Under the pieces are notes generated by a model that saw nothing but the letters and a program-made list of their open reading frames with translations, was not told where the DNA came from and ran no database searches. From Alphaproteobacteria bacterium (GTDB lineage Bacteria > Pseudomonadota > Alphaproteobacteria > Micropepsales > Micropepsaceae), in NCBI GenBank assembly GCA_015654715.1, contig JAATGK010000034.1:1-8517 (forward strand): a stretch of DNA of 8,517 nt, given 5' to 3'. The translations under genes and the position numbers were made by a program. Shown here in pieces: positions 1-6,010 of the stretch (its first letter is position 1; each line of letters starts with the position of its first letter).

Positions 1-153
1 ATACCCGGGGCCGTTGCGGGCCGCAACCTGCTCGCGAGGCATTGCCTCCTGAACGCGATCGTTCTCTAGGCCGTATGGAACGTCCACCGCGCGAAAAACG
101 ATACTGCGCCAATCAGAACGGTGGCCGCGCAGATGTCCGCGTTGGGGCTCGGT
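1..153. other. Unresolved left edge; possible partial gene on either strand
   Basis: Two readings compete and neither is secure. On the plus strand, frame 1 is open from the window edge to a TAG at 67-69 and would be the last 22 codons of an upstream gene, with high G/C at third positions. On the minus strand, a frame runs out through base 1 and contains an ATG at 42-40. An AGGAGG sits at 50-45, only two bases before that ATG, which is too close for an ideal ribosome site. The same minus frame stays open further back, to about position 180, and reads like plausible protein (for example VDVPYGLENDRVQEAM, positions 90-40), so a start further back is possible. No product can be named from so few residues, and the upstream sequence is needed to decide. 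Confidence 0.3.
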
Positions 154-1569
154 ATGGTCGATCTGGCGTTGGCGGGTCACGCCATTATCGCTTTCAAAGC
201 TGCCAATGTGTTGCTCATCGGTCTTGTCATCCCTGGCGTGATCGGTTGGGTTGTGTTCGATCTCGACGGCCGCAAGAAGACGGCGAAAGAAACGGCTCTC
301 GAAGACGAGGGCGTATTGTCGCCGTCGCAAGAAGAGCAGCCCTTTTCCGTCGGCGAAACCGTGCGCGCAGGCATCGGTTCGGTTGTTTTCCTCGCAGTCG
401 ACTCGCTCTGCATCCTGCTCGGCATTGGTGTCGCCACGATGTGGTTCTACATCGTGTGGGATTCGGTGAACGATGGTCATGCGTATGGGCTTTGGGATGT
501 CTTGGACCTGTTGCGAAACACCGTGCTGTCGAACGCGCGATACGCTTTTGTTATGACTGGCCTGATCGCCGCCATCATGGTGGCGAGTATCGCGGGGCCA
601 CTGCTGTTGCGGCCGTTCAAACGGTGGTGGAAAAAACGCGCAAACGATCCGGCCTCGCAACCGGACCCGCTGGTCGAGACGCGGCTGCGCGCCGTGTGGG
701 ATTACGCCAACCAGCCGGATCACAGAGCGTTGACGTTTCCCGTGCTGGTCCTGCCGTTCCTTCTATTTGGCGCCGCGTTCGCCGGTTTCATGGCGCTTGC
801 GATCTATGATGACGAGGTGGCGTTGTATTTCGCTCGCGGCCGTCATCTGTTGCCGGAGTCCTGGTACGTCTTCAAGGTGTCGACGGGCTACATACTTTTT
901 GTTTTGGGCGGCGGAATGATGGCGGCCTGGAGCCTGTGGCACTTTCTTGTCGATCGCTGGCCCGGCGCCGCCGAAGCCGTGATGACGATGTCGTATCGGC
1001 GCAATGGCCAGAACGTTACGACCAGCGTGGCTTCGCTGCGCCGATGTTTGCGCCGACTGGTCACCAAAGCCGGCGATGCGCCGTTCGATCCGCGCCAATT
1101 TCTGCTGACATCGCGCCACCGTTCCGGCCGCTGGCTTTACGGGATCGCGGTGGTCTGTGTGGCGGTGTCCGTTTGGGGAACCTGGGCAAGTTTCAACAGC
1201 TACACGCTGCTGACGCCGAACGGCATCGAGGACGTCAACGGCTTCAGATTCACGCGTGGGGTCTGGTTGTGGCAAGAGGTGCGGCGGATAGAGGTCGGCT
1301 GCACGCTCGACCACGAGGGCGACAGCCGGTTCGATTGGGAGGCGCAGATGGGCAACGGGCGCAGGTTCGACTTGTTCTGGTCCAGCGATATCGCGCACCA
1401 CCTGCCCGAACTCCTCCGCGTCGACTCGATTCTGCGCGGGCAAGGCACCGTCTTCCAAACTCGCAATCCCGTGACGCGCGAATCGACTGTTACCGCCGCG
1501 TGCCTCGATAAGGTCGGGGCGGACGTGACGGACAGGCAAGGTTTTTTGCGTCTGATGCACCAGGATTAG
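154..1569 (+). CDS. Six-helix membrane protein with C-terminal soluble (possibly PH-like) domain, unknown function
   Basis: This gene encodes about 471 residues; I do not recognise a named family. Hydrophobic segments lie near residues 9-35, 72-104, 131-152, 194-217, 238-266 and 326-346. Basic stretches after helix 1 (GRKKTAK) and helix 3 (KRWWKKR) suggest that those loops face the cytoplasm. Residues 348-471 are soluble. The stretch from about 350 to 385 (YTLLTPNGIED, then WLWQEVRRIEVGC) resembles the strand pattern of bacterial PH-like domains that follow membrane segments; this is inference from pattern only. The ATG at 154 was chosen because GGGG at 144-147 sits six bases upstream. A GTG at 121 and an ATG at 133 (GGTGG eight bases upstream) are in-frame alternatives that add 11 or 7 residues. 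A stop at 67-69 bounds the frame. A 96-base gap separates the stop from the next gene, so co-transcription is possible but not shown. Confidence 0.82.
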   Translation: MVDLALAGHAIIAFKAANVLLIGLVIPGVIGWVVFDLDGRKKTAKETALEDEGVLSPSQEEQPFSVGETVRAGIGSVVFLAVDSLCILLGIGVATMWFYIVWDSVNDGHAYGLWDVLDLLRNTVLSNARYAFVMTGLIAAIMVASIAGPLLLRPFKRWWKKRANDPASQPDPLVETRLRAVWDYANQPDHRALTFPVLVLPFLLFGAAFAGFMALAIYDDEVALYFARGRHLLPESWYVFKVSTGYILFVLGGGMMAAWSLWHFLVDRWPGAAEAVMTMSYRRNGQNVTTSVASLRRCLRRLVTKAGDAPFDPRQFLLTSRHRSGRWLYGIAVVCVAVSVWGTWASFNSYTLLTPNGIEDVNGFRFTRGVWLWQEVRRIEVGCTLDHEGDSRFDWEAQMGNGRRFDLFWSSDIAHHLPELLRVDSILRGQGTVFQTRNPVTRESTVTAACLDKVGADVTDRQGFLRLMHQD

Positions 1570-1655
1570 CGGCGCTCTGTCGCGGGATTTGCCCATCGGT
1601 AGCGGAAGTCGCTTGACCGGCCTTTGCCGTCGTGCGACTCCACCTCATCCGCGAT

Positions 1656-1660
1656 GGAGG
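1656..1660 (+). promoter_or_regulatory. Shine-Dalgarno GGAGG deciding a GTG start
   Basis: GGAGG ends five bases before the GTG at 1666. It overlaps the alternative ATG at 1654, so it can serve only the GTG. This makes 1666 the favoured start of the DUF3126 protein over the in-frame ATGs at 1624 and 1654. Confidence 0.6.
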
Positions 1661-1665
1661 CGATA

Positions 1666-1896
1666 GTGACTCGTAGCGAAATCTGGCAAGTGGAGAAGTA
1701 TCTCCGGAACCTGTTCCGGCTGGATACGATCTCTTTGGTTGAGCGTCCCAAGCAGCCCGATTCCGTGGAAGTGTTGGTCAACGGCGAGTTCATCGGCGTG
1801 GTCTTCAAGGACGAGGAAGACGGCGAAGTCTCCTACGCCTTCAACATGGCCATTCTGGAAATGGATCTGCCGCCGCCTCCTGCCAGCCGCACCTGA
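1666..1896 (+). CDS. DUF3126 family small protein
   Basis: This is a 76-residue, soluble, acidic protein. Its pattern, EIWQVEKYLRNLF near the N-terminus, then SVEVLVNGEFIGVVF and DEEDGEVSYAFNMAILEMDL, matches my recollection of DUF3126, a small family found mainly in Alphaproteobacteria whose function is unknown. A helix followed by a short beta-rich core is expected: the repeated V/I/F alternation at residues 34-47 and 55-67 looks like beta strands. The C-terminus is a short proline run (PPPPASRT), perhaps disordered. The GTG start is preferred for its GGAGG five bases upstream; starting at the ATG at 1654 would add MEAI, and at 1624 would add 14 residues that look non-coding. The stop is seven bases before the ATG of the next membrane protein, so the two are probably translated from one message. 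No catalytic motif is visible. Confidence 0.85.
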   Translation: MTRSEIWQVEKYLRNLFRLDTISLVERPKQPDSVEVLVNGEFIGVVFKDEEDGEVSYAFNMAILEMDLPPPPASRT

Positions 1897-1903
1897 ACCG
1901 GCC

Positions 1904-3109
1904 ATGCTCGCGGCGCCGTCGGGAGCAGCCGGTGCCAGGCATTCTACCGCCGTGCTTTCGGCCGTACTGTTGCTCACCGGAATTGTTACCGGCCCCGCGG
2001 CGGCGTTGGCTTTTACCCAGTCGATTTCGTTGATCGATACCGCCGCGTTGGCGCTTGGCGCCGTGTTGGCGGCGGGTATCAGTTTCTGGCACACCCGCCA
2101 TCGCGCACTCGCTGCGCTGACCGCTGTCACGCCGCTGCCGGGCCTGATCGTGGCGGCGCCGCTGGCTGCCGGTTCCTCGTTCGGGCCGATCCCCTTCATT
2201 GCCTATGGCTTTGGTTTTGCGCTGGCGACGCTCACCGTCCAGCATGTGCTCGACCGGATGTTGCGCGAGGCGGCGAGCGAAGCGCCGTGGCGGGCGGCGG
2301 GCGTGGTCCTCGGCCTGTCGATTCTTCTTGCGATCTTGTGGTTCCGGCATAGCGGCAGTGCCGACGCGGCGTTGCAGGCCGTCGGCGATCTGTTGGCGGT
2401 ATCGGCATCGGTGTTGTTGCTGCTGCCGCTGCTGGTTTCGCGGTTGCATTTCGACGAGGCCTTTGTCGCCGAAGCCAATCGGGCGCGCGAGCGGCGCGGG
2501 CGCATCTATGAGCGGCTGGGCGGGGCTTCCATTCCGCGCTGGGGCCTGTCGCTGACCGGCATTACAATTATTTTCCTGGCGCTGGGTTGGTTCGACGCCG
2601 AGCCGGTGCTTGGTCATGGCTGGTGGCGTTATGGCGTGACGATCGTGCTGGCGTGCGGCGGGCTCGGCGTCTTTGCCGGTGGCTGGCGTGAAGGCCTTGG
2701 TCTCGTCCTGGTCGGCGCGGTGGCGGGTTTGGTGGCGTTGTGGTGGCAGAGCTATGCGCGGCTGCCGTTCGAGGCCGTGAGTGCGCTCGAGATTGCTATG
2801 CTGGCGAGTTTCCTCAGTCTGAGCAGCGCCCGTCACATGCGGTTATGGCGCCACGCCGGCGAAGCGTCCGTGATCGCCCGCCGCCGCGCCTTGGAAGAGT
2901 CAAGCGGCGCTGTCTTTGCCACGCTCGGCGCCACCGCCGCGGTGCTGCCGTCGCTGCTCACGGTCGCTGCGCCGGTGATCGTGGTTGCTGTTCTCGCGGC
3001 AGGGCTGTGCGGTGCGTTGGTGTTCCCTGCCGTTCTGACCGGCATCGAAGCTCTGTTCCCTCGGCGGCGGTCGCTGCAAGAGATGTACGGCAAGATGCGC
3101 CGGACGTGA
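1904..3109 (+). CDS. Polytopic (~12-helix) membrane protein, possibly RND/MMPL-like core, unknown function
   Basis: This gene encodes 401 residues, dominated by Ala, Leu, Val and Gly. I count about twelve hydrophobic segments, near residues 14-36, 43-62, 66-90, 94-113, 129-147, 160-179, 213-230, 243-260, 264-282, 291-308, 336-358 and 360-384. Two long charged loops stand out at about 180-211 and 309-335, each followed by helices. The second loop and what follows (RRRALEESSGAVFATLG, then a helix pair ending VFPAVLTGIEALFPRRR) resemble the cytoplasmic helix and last two helices of an RND/MMPL half. No large periplasmic domain is present, unlike true RND pumps, so this assignment is tentative. 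The ATG at 1904 is chosen because the frame upstream overlaps the DUF3126 gene and reads as a shadow; no strong Shine-Dalgarno is visible, and translation may be coupled to the gene seven bases upstream. The stop lies four bases from the convergent AraC gene. Confidence 0.8.
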   Translation: MLAAPSGAAGARHSTAVLSAVLLLTGIVTGPAAALAFTQSISLIDTAALALGAVLAAGISFWHTRHRALAALTAVTPLPGLIVAAPLAAGSSFGPIPFIAYGFGFALATLTVQHVLDRMLREAASEAPWRAAGVVLGLSILLAILWFRHSGSADAALQAVGDLLAVSASVLLLLPLLVSRLHFDEAFVAEANRARERRGRIYERLGGASIPRWGLSLTGITIIFLALGWFDAEPVLGHGWWRYGVTIVLACGGLGVFAGGWREGLGLVLVGAVAGLVALWWQSYARLPFEAVSALEIAMLASFLSLSSARHMRLWRHAGEASVIARRRALEESSGAVFATLGATAAVLPSLLTVAAPVIVVAVLAAGLCGALVFPAVLTGIEALFPRRRSLQEMYGKMRRT

Positions 3110-3113
3110 CGGT

Positions 3114-4076
3114 TCAGCGGTCGCGCCGCGTTTCCGACGGCAGTTCGCCAAAGGCGCGGCGATAGCGTTCGGCAAACCGCCCGGGGTCGGGAAATCCCCA
3201 GCGGCGGGCGATCTCGGAAATCCGCGGCGGACAGTCCATCGTTCGGAGTTCATGCCGTACCGCTTCCAGCCGCAACTGGGTCAGGTAGGCGATCGGCGTC
3301 ATCGCTTTGAATGTCTTGAAACCGTTCTCCAGCGTGCGCGGCGTGACACAGCACGCATCGGCAACATCGCGAATGCGGATCGGTCGGCCGGCATTGGCCT
3401 GCATATAGTCGCTAGCCTGTTTGACGTGGCGCGGCAGGATGCGGGGATGTTTGCGGCCGTTCCGCTCGGCCCAACGGCTGACGGCCGGCTCGAACAACAG
3501 GCGCAGCGCTGCCTCGTTCATCAGTTCCGATGCCAGCGTCGATTGCGGCAGCGGATTTGTCAGATCGATCGCGATGGCACTCAGAAGGCGGATGAGGACG
3601 TGGCCGCGATCGTCGTTGAGATCTTGCAACGGCTGAATGTCGAGGTCGTCGAGGCAGACATCGCCGTATACCGACGAGATGGCGTGCTGGACTTCCGACC
3701 GTGTCCACCTCAGCGACGTTCGTTCATGTCCTTTGGCGCTAAATACGCAATCGCCACGATTTGCCGGCAACCGCAGGATCATGGCCTGGCCCGGAACGGC
3801 CGTGAGTTCCTTGCCGCGCTCGGTCAGTTTGAGACCGCCGCGCTCGGGCAGGGTGACGAACACGTTGCAGGTCTCATTCGCGGCCGATGAAAAATCCCAA
3901 TCGCCGTTGGAGCGGATTCGCCATAACGCACGGCCATGCGCCGACGCCAAGATACCGGTCCACTTGAAGGCGTCCGGCGAGGCGAAGCGGTCGACCGTTG
4001 CACTTGGCACGTAATGGGAAAACGCTTCCGTCAGCGCGTCGGGACCGCCGCCGATGTTGTGCTTAACTGTGAACAT
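3114..4076 (-). CDS. AraC family transcriptional regulator
   Basis: This is a 320-residue, cytoplasmic DNA-binding protein. The C-terminal ~100 residues form the AraC/XylS double helix-turn-helix. The first HTH is near residues 233-253 (IRIRDVADACCVTPRTLENG). The second is near 286-312 (ISEIARRWGFPDPGRFAERY, then RRAFGELPSE), with the family's usual G-F-x-D-x-x-R-F spacing. The N-terminal ~200 residues look like the sensing and dimerisation domain of the longer AraC type; the ligand cannot be read from sequence. The ATG is preceded by GGGAG four bases away on the minus strand, a good ribosome site. The gene is divergent from the HxlR-type regulator, and 197 bp with GTTC/GAAC elements lie between them, so autoregulation or cross-regulation is possible. 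No enzyme operon stands beside it to reveal its target. The family call is secure; the regulon is unknown. Confidence 0.95.
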   Translation of the reverse strand: MFTVKHNIGGGPDALTEAFSHYVPSATVDRFASPDAFKWTGILASAHGRALWRIRSNGDWDFSSAANETCNVFVTLPERGGLKLTERGKELTAVPGQAMILRLPANRGDCVFSAKGHERTSLRWTRSEVQHAISSVYGDVCLDDLDIQPLQDLNDDRGHVLIRLLSAIAIDLTNPLPQSTLASELMNEAALRLLFEPAVSRWAERNGRKHPRILPRHVKQASDYMQANAGRPIRIRDVADACCVTPRTLENGFKTFKAMTPIAYLTQLRLEAVRHELRTMDCPPRISEIARRWGFPDPGRFAERYRRAFGELPSETRRDR

Positions 4077-4273
4077 TTGCTCCCAACAATACAGTCATAC
4101 TCAGGTGCATTCCTACCGTTTACCTAGCGCACGGGATTGTCCAGTTCGGGCGTTGTTGAACTGCGGTGTGCACTTTTGGATATGCAGACCGCGAAGATGC
4201 TAGGCGATTTGCGAAGGAATTGTAGCGGCCACCTGGAGCTGGTCGAAGACTTGTTCAATATGCCTAACACAAG
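4077..4273. promoter_or_regulatory. Divergent intergenic region with inverted and direct repeats (candidate operators)
   Basis: This 197-bp region lies between the two divergent regulators. It holds CAGTTC (4142-4147) and its exact inverse GAACTG (4158-4163), spaced by 10. It also holds TGTTCA (4252-4257), which is inverted relative to TGAACA at 4275-4280. GTGAACA occurs at 4069-4075 and again at 4274-4280, overlapping the start codons of both flanking genes. I could not identify convincing -35/-10 pairs. Both promoters must lie here if each gene has its own, and the repeats are reasonable operator candidates; none is shown to bind anything. Confidence 0.4.
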
Positions 4274-4714
4274 GTGAACAGTTCGATTTCCGTTCCAACG
4301 CGTGATGAGGCCGAGGCAGATTTGGAACCGTGCCGACAAGCATGTTGCGTCCCCCGAACGAGTTCGGGCGGCATATCTTTGGTGCATAGGCTGGCCTGCG
4401 CGTTCGGCGACAAATGGAGTTTGCCGATTTTGTGCAAATTGAGCGGCGGCTCTTTGCGCTTCCTGCAACTCAAGCGGGCGCTGGGACCGATCTCGCAGCG
4501 CATGCTGACCCGCACCCTGAAGAAGCTGGAGCGGGTTGCCGCCGTTGCACGCACCTCGACTGGCAGCGCCGGGATGCCCGTCATCTACAGTTTGACCGTC
4601 GAGGGCACCGAACTCTTGGAAGCCCTGCACGGTCTCAGTTCCTGGTTGCGCAAGCATGGCTACCCCGTTGCGGATAAAGAAGACGATCGAGACGAGGCAG
4701 GCCGCTTCGCCTAA
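4274..4714 (+). CDS. HxlR family winged-helix transcriptional regulator
   Basis: This is a 146-residue, cytoplasmic DNA-binding protein. The core matches the HxlR winged helix: AFGDKWSLPILCKL (43-56) corresponds to the family's G-x-K-W signature; RFLQLKRALGPISQRMLTRT (62-81) is the recognition region; LKKLE (82-86) and YSLTVEGTEL (105-114) lead into the wing and C-terminal helix. The stretch LERVAAVART (85-94), where the family usually has a D-G-L-V/I element, is divergent. Cysteines are unusually many: C20, C24, C25, C42 and C54. Some HxlR members (for example YodB and HypR) sense oxidants through a cysteine, so thiol sensing is a fair but untested inference. The GTG at 4274 was chosen as the first in-frame start; no strong Shine-Dalgarno precedes it, and a later start near TTG 4378 or GTG 4381 would remove the first cysteine group. 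The gene is divergent from the AraC gene, and 65 bp without a clear terminator separate its stop from the convergent next gene. Confidence 0.9.
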   Translation: MNSSISVPTRDEAEADLEPCRQACCVPRTSSGGISLVHRLACAFGDKWSLPILCKLSGGSLRFLQLKRALGPISQRMLTRTLKKLERVAAVARTSTGSAGMPVIYSLTVEGTELLEALHGLSSWLRKHGYPVADKEDDRDEAGRFA

Positions 4715-4779
4715 ACGTCACGTAGGTAGTGTCCACCTCATTGTGTCGAAAAGAGTGAGACGCAGTTGCCGGCGGTCGC

Positions 4780-5508
4780 TTATTTCCCGGCCGGTTTGCG
4801 GAAGCCGGCGATCAGCTTGTCGGTGGCGGCCGTAATGTCCCGCCATTCGGCGAGGTGGGCGCGCTTAAAGCGCATCGTCAACGACACGCCCGGCGCCAGC
4901 GCGGTCTCGCGCAGGCAGCTCGGGCTCGGCACTTCCGGCGACAGTTTCACACAGCGCAGCACGACCGGACCGGCGTCGGTCTGGCCGACCAACAAGTCTT
5001 CGTTCCGATAGCCGGTGTTCTGCCGAAAGACATATTGGCGAAGACCATAGGGGCCTTCGGCGCCGCGACGGTCGGCGAGATAATCGTTGTAGACGCGTGC
5101 GAGCTTGTCGGCCTCATTCAGGCCCAGCTTGTCCTTGTGGATGGTGAGATAGACCACGCGCGAATCCACGGCGTTGCTGGCGAATTCATCTGCCGCCCAG
5201 TTCGACCAGCCGGAGAAGTCGGGCAATAGCGCGAAGATCGCGATTTCGGGCCGCTCGCCGCCGGTGCGGGCGCTGCCGTACATCAGATAATTTGCCGGAA
5301 TGCGGAACGGGCGGCCGCTGACGCTGACGGCGACAACGTCGCTGCGAGAGGTCGGCGCGGCCTGCTCGTTGAACAGACTGTCGCCGCGCGGCGCCAGATA
5401 ATAAAGCAGCATTACGGCGGACAGGACGAAGGTCACCCCAAAGAAGCTCAATGGGATCAGCCAGCCCGAGCGCCGGCGGACAGTTTCGTCGTCGTTCAAA
5501 CGGCCCAT
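4780..5508 (-). CDS. Single-pass membrane-anchored protein of unknown function
   Basis: This gene encodes 242 residues. A basic N-terminus (residues 1-14, including VRRRSG) precedes one hydrophobic helix at about 16-38, followed by AP-R-G-D. This fits an uncleaved signal anchor with the remaining ~200 residues in the periplasm. The outer domain mixes strands and helices, including RPFRIPANYLMYG (66-78), PEIAIFALLPDFSGW (87-101) and a tyrosine-rich stretch around 139-168. Two cysteines, C186 and C198, could form a disulfide. No lipobox, protease, hydrolase or binding motif is evident, and I do not recognise the family, although the iPaNY-type pattern gives an impression of a conserved proteobacterial hypothetical protein. 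The start is the first in-frame ATG (at 5508); its upstream G-run lies about 16 bases away, so the ribosome site is weak. The gene is divergent from the small membrane protein at 5719. Confidence 0.8.
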   Translation of the reverse strand: MGRLNDDETVRRRSGWLIPLSFFGVTFVLSAVMLLYYLAPRGDSLFNEQAAPTSRSDVVAVSVSGRPFRIPANYLMYGSARTGGERPEIAIFALLPDFSGWSNWAADEFASNAVDSRVVYLTIHKDKLGLNEADKLARVYNDYLADRRGAEGPYGLRQYVFRQNTGYRNEDLLVGQTDAGPVVLRCVKLSPEVPSPSCLRETALAPGVSLTMRFKRAHLAEWRDITAATDKLIAGFRKPAGK

Positions 5509-5530
5509 CGAAAAGCTTTCGTCCCCCCGG

Positions 5531-5543
5531 TCTCGAGTCGAGA
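5531..5543. repeat. Perfect 13-bp palindrome in a divergent intergenic region, operator candidate
   Basis: TCTCGA-G-TCGAGA is an exact inverted repeat with a one-base centre. It lies 22 bases upstream of the minus-strand ATG at 5508, in the 210-bp divergent region between that gene and the small membrane protein. On the minus strand it falls a few bases after TAGTAT (5552-5547), a possible -10, with CTGTCC about 16 bases further upstream as a poor -35. That position would suit a repressor site over a transcription start; this is inference. A second short, imperfect palindrome, around AAGCTT, lies at 5509-5521. The rest of the region (5544-5718) shows only the Shine-Dalgarno GGGGA at 5708-5712. 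Confidence 0.45.
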
Positions 5544-5718
5544 TTCATACTATGGGCCAACCGGAAATGGACAGTTAGCGCCAATTCGGAACGGCGTTAC
5601 CCGCGACTGTTGCGTCGAGGTGGCGGCGGGGGCCGACCCGTTCCATTCCGGCACAGAATCGCCGCTCGATGCGGGCATGCCGTCTGCAGAACCACTCTCA
5701 ACAATGTGGGGAAGCGGT

Positions 5719-6009
5719 ATGCACGGCCTGATCATCATCCTTTTCGCCATCGCCGTAGGGTTTACGGCGTCGGGGATCACTTCTTGCAGCTACAAGCTCG
5801 TGGCCAAGAAGCCCGAGAGCCTGACGGCGCGCCTCGTCTATGCCGGCGTGATGGTCGTGGCCGGCCCCAACGTTCTGTTCGAGAACGCCGCCAACTCGTT
5901 CAAAGCCAAGAAGTGCTCCAGCATCGCCTTCTGGCTGGCGGCCGCGGTCGCCGGCTATTGGAGCTTCGCTCTCGGCCTGTTTCTGCTCAACATCTACGTC
6001 GCGAAATAA
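5719..6009 (+). CDS. Small three-helix membrane protein, possibly DUF6949 type
   Basis: This gene encodes 96 residues with hydrophobic segments at about 1-22, 36-56 and 68-92, so it should be an inner-membrane protein with little outside the membrane. Short polar links (SYKLVAKKPESLTAR, 24-38, and ENAANSFKAKKCSS, 55-68) carry the charges. C23 and C66 lie at helix edges. The arrangement resembles a small alphaproteobacterial family that I recall as DUF6949; this is from memory and is uncertain. The ATG at 5719 is chosen because GGGGA at 5708-5712 stands six bases upstream; an in-frame ATG at 5704 and a GTG at 5620 are less likely, since the extra residues look unstructured and non-coding. The stop is one base from the stop end of the convergent phoH-like gene, so no independent terminator fits between them. 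Function is unknown. Confidence 0.75.
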   Translation: MHGLIIILFAIAVGFTASGITSCSYKLVAKKPESLTARLVYAGVMVVAGPNVLFENAANSFKAKKCSSIAFWLAAAVAGYWSFALGLFLLNIYVAK

Positions 6010-6010
6010 G

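Noticed and set aside
42..809. Long plus-strand open frame of 255 residues
   Set aside because: It is Arg-rich with low-complexity runs typical of a shifted frame in GC-rich DNA, and it lies wholly across the better-supported membrane-protein gene.
763..1596. Minus-strand open frame of 277 residues
   Set aside because: It is antisense to the membrane protein, His/Arg/Pro-rich, and has no recognisable domain.
1570..1665. Promoter or terminator between the first membrane protein and DUF3126
   Set aside because: I see no stable stem with a T-run and no good -35/-10 pair; only the GGAGG is convincing.
1841..2836. Minus-strand open frame of 331 residues
   Set aside because: It is antisense to the 12-helix protein and has extreme Arg/Gln content, the usual mirror of an Ala/Leu-rich membrane gene.
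3252..3890. Plus-strand open frame of 212 residues
   Set aside because: It is antisense to the AraC regulator, whose two helix-turn-helix motifs are clear.
4144..4158. GTTC-N7-GTTG resembling the alphaproteobacterial SOS (LexA) box
   Set aside because: One mismatch to GTTC-N7-GTTC, and the flanking inverted repeat explains the same bases; neither neighbour is a DNA-repair gene.
4715..4779. Terminator between the convergent HxlR and single-pass protein genes
   Set aside because: AGGT and ACCT (in AGGTAGTGTCCACCT) can pair over only four bases and no T-run follows, so no hairpin terminator is supported.
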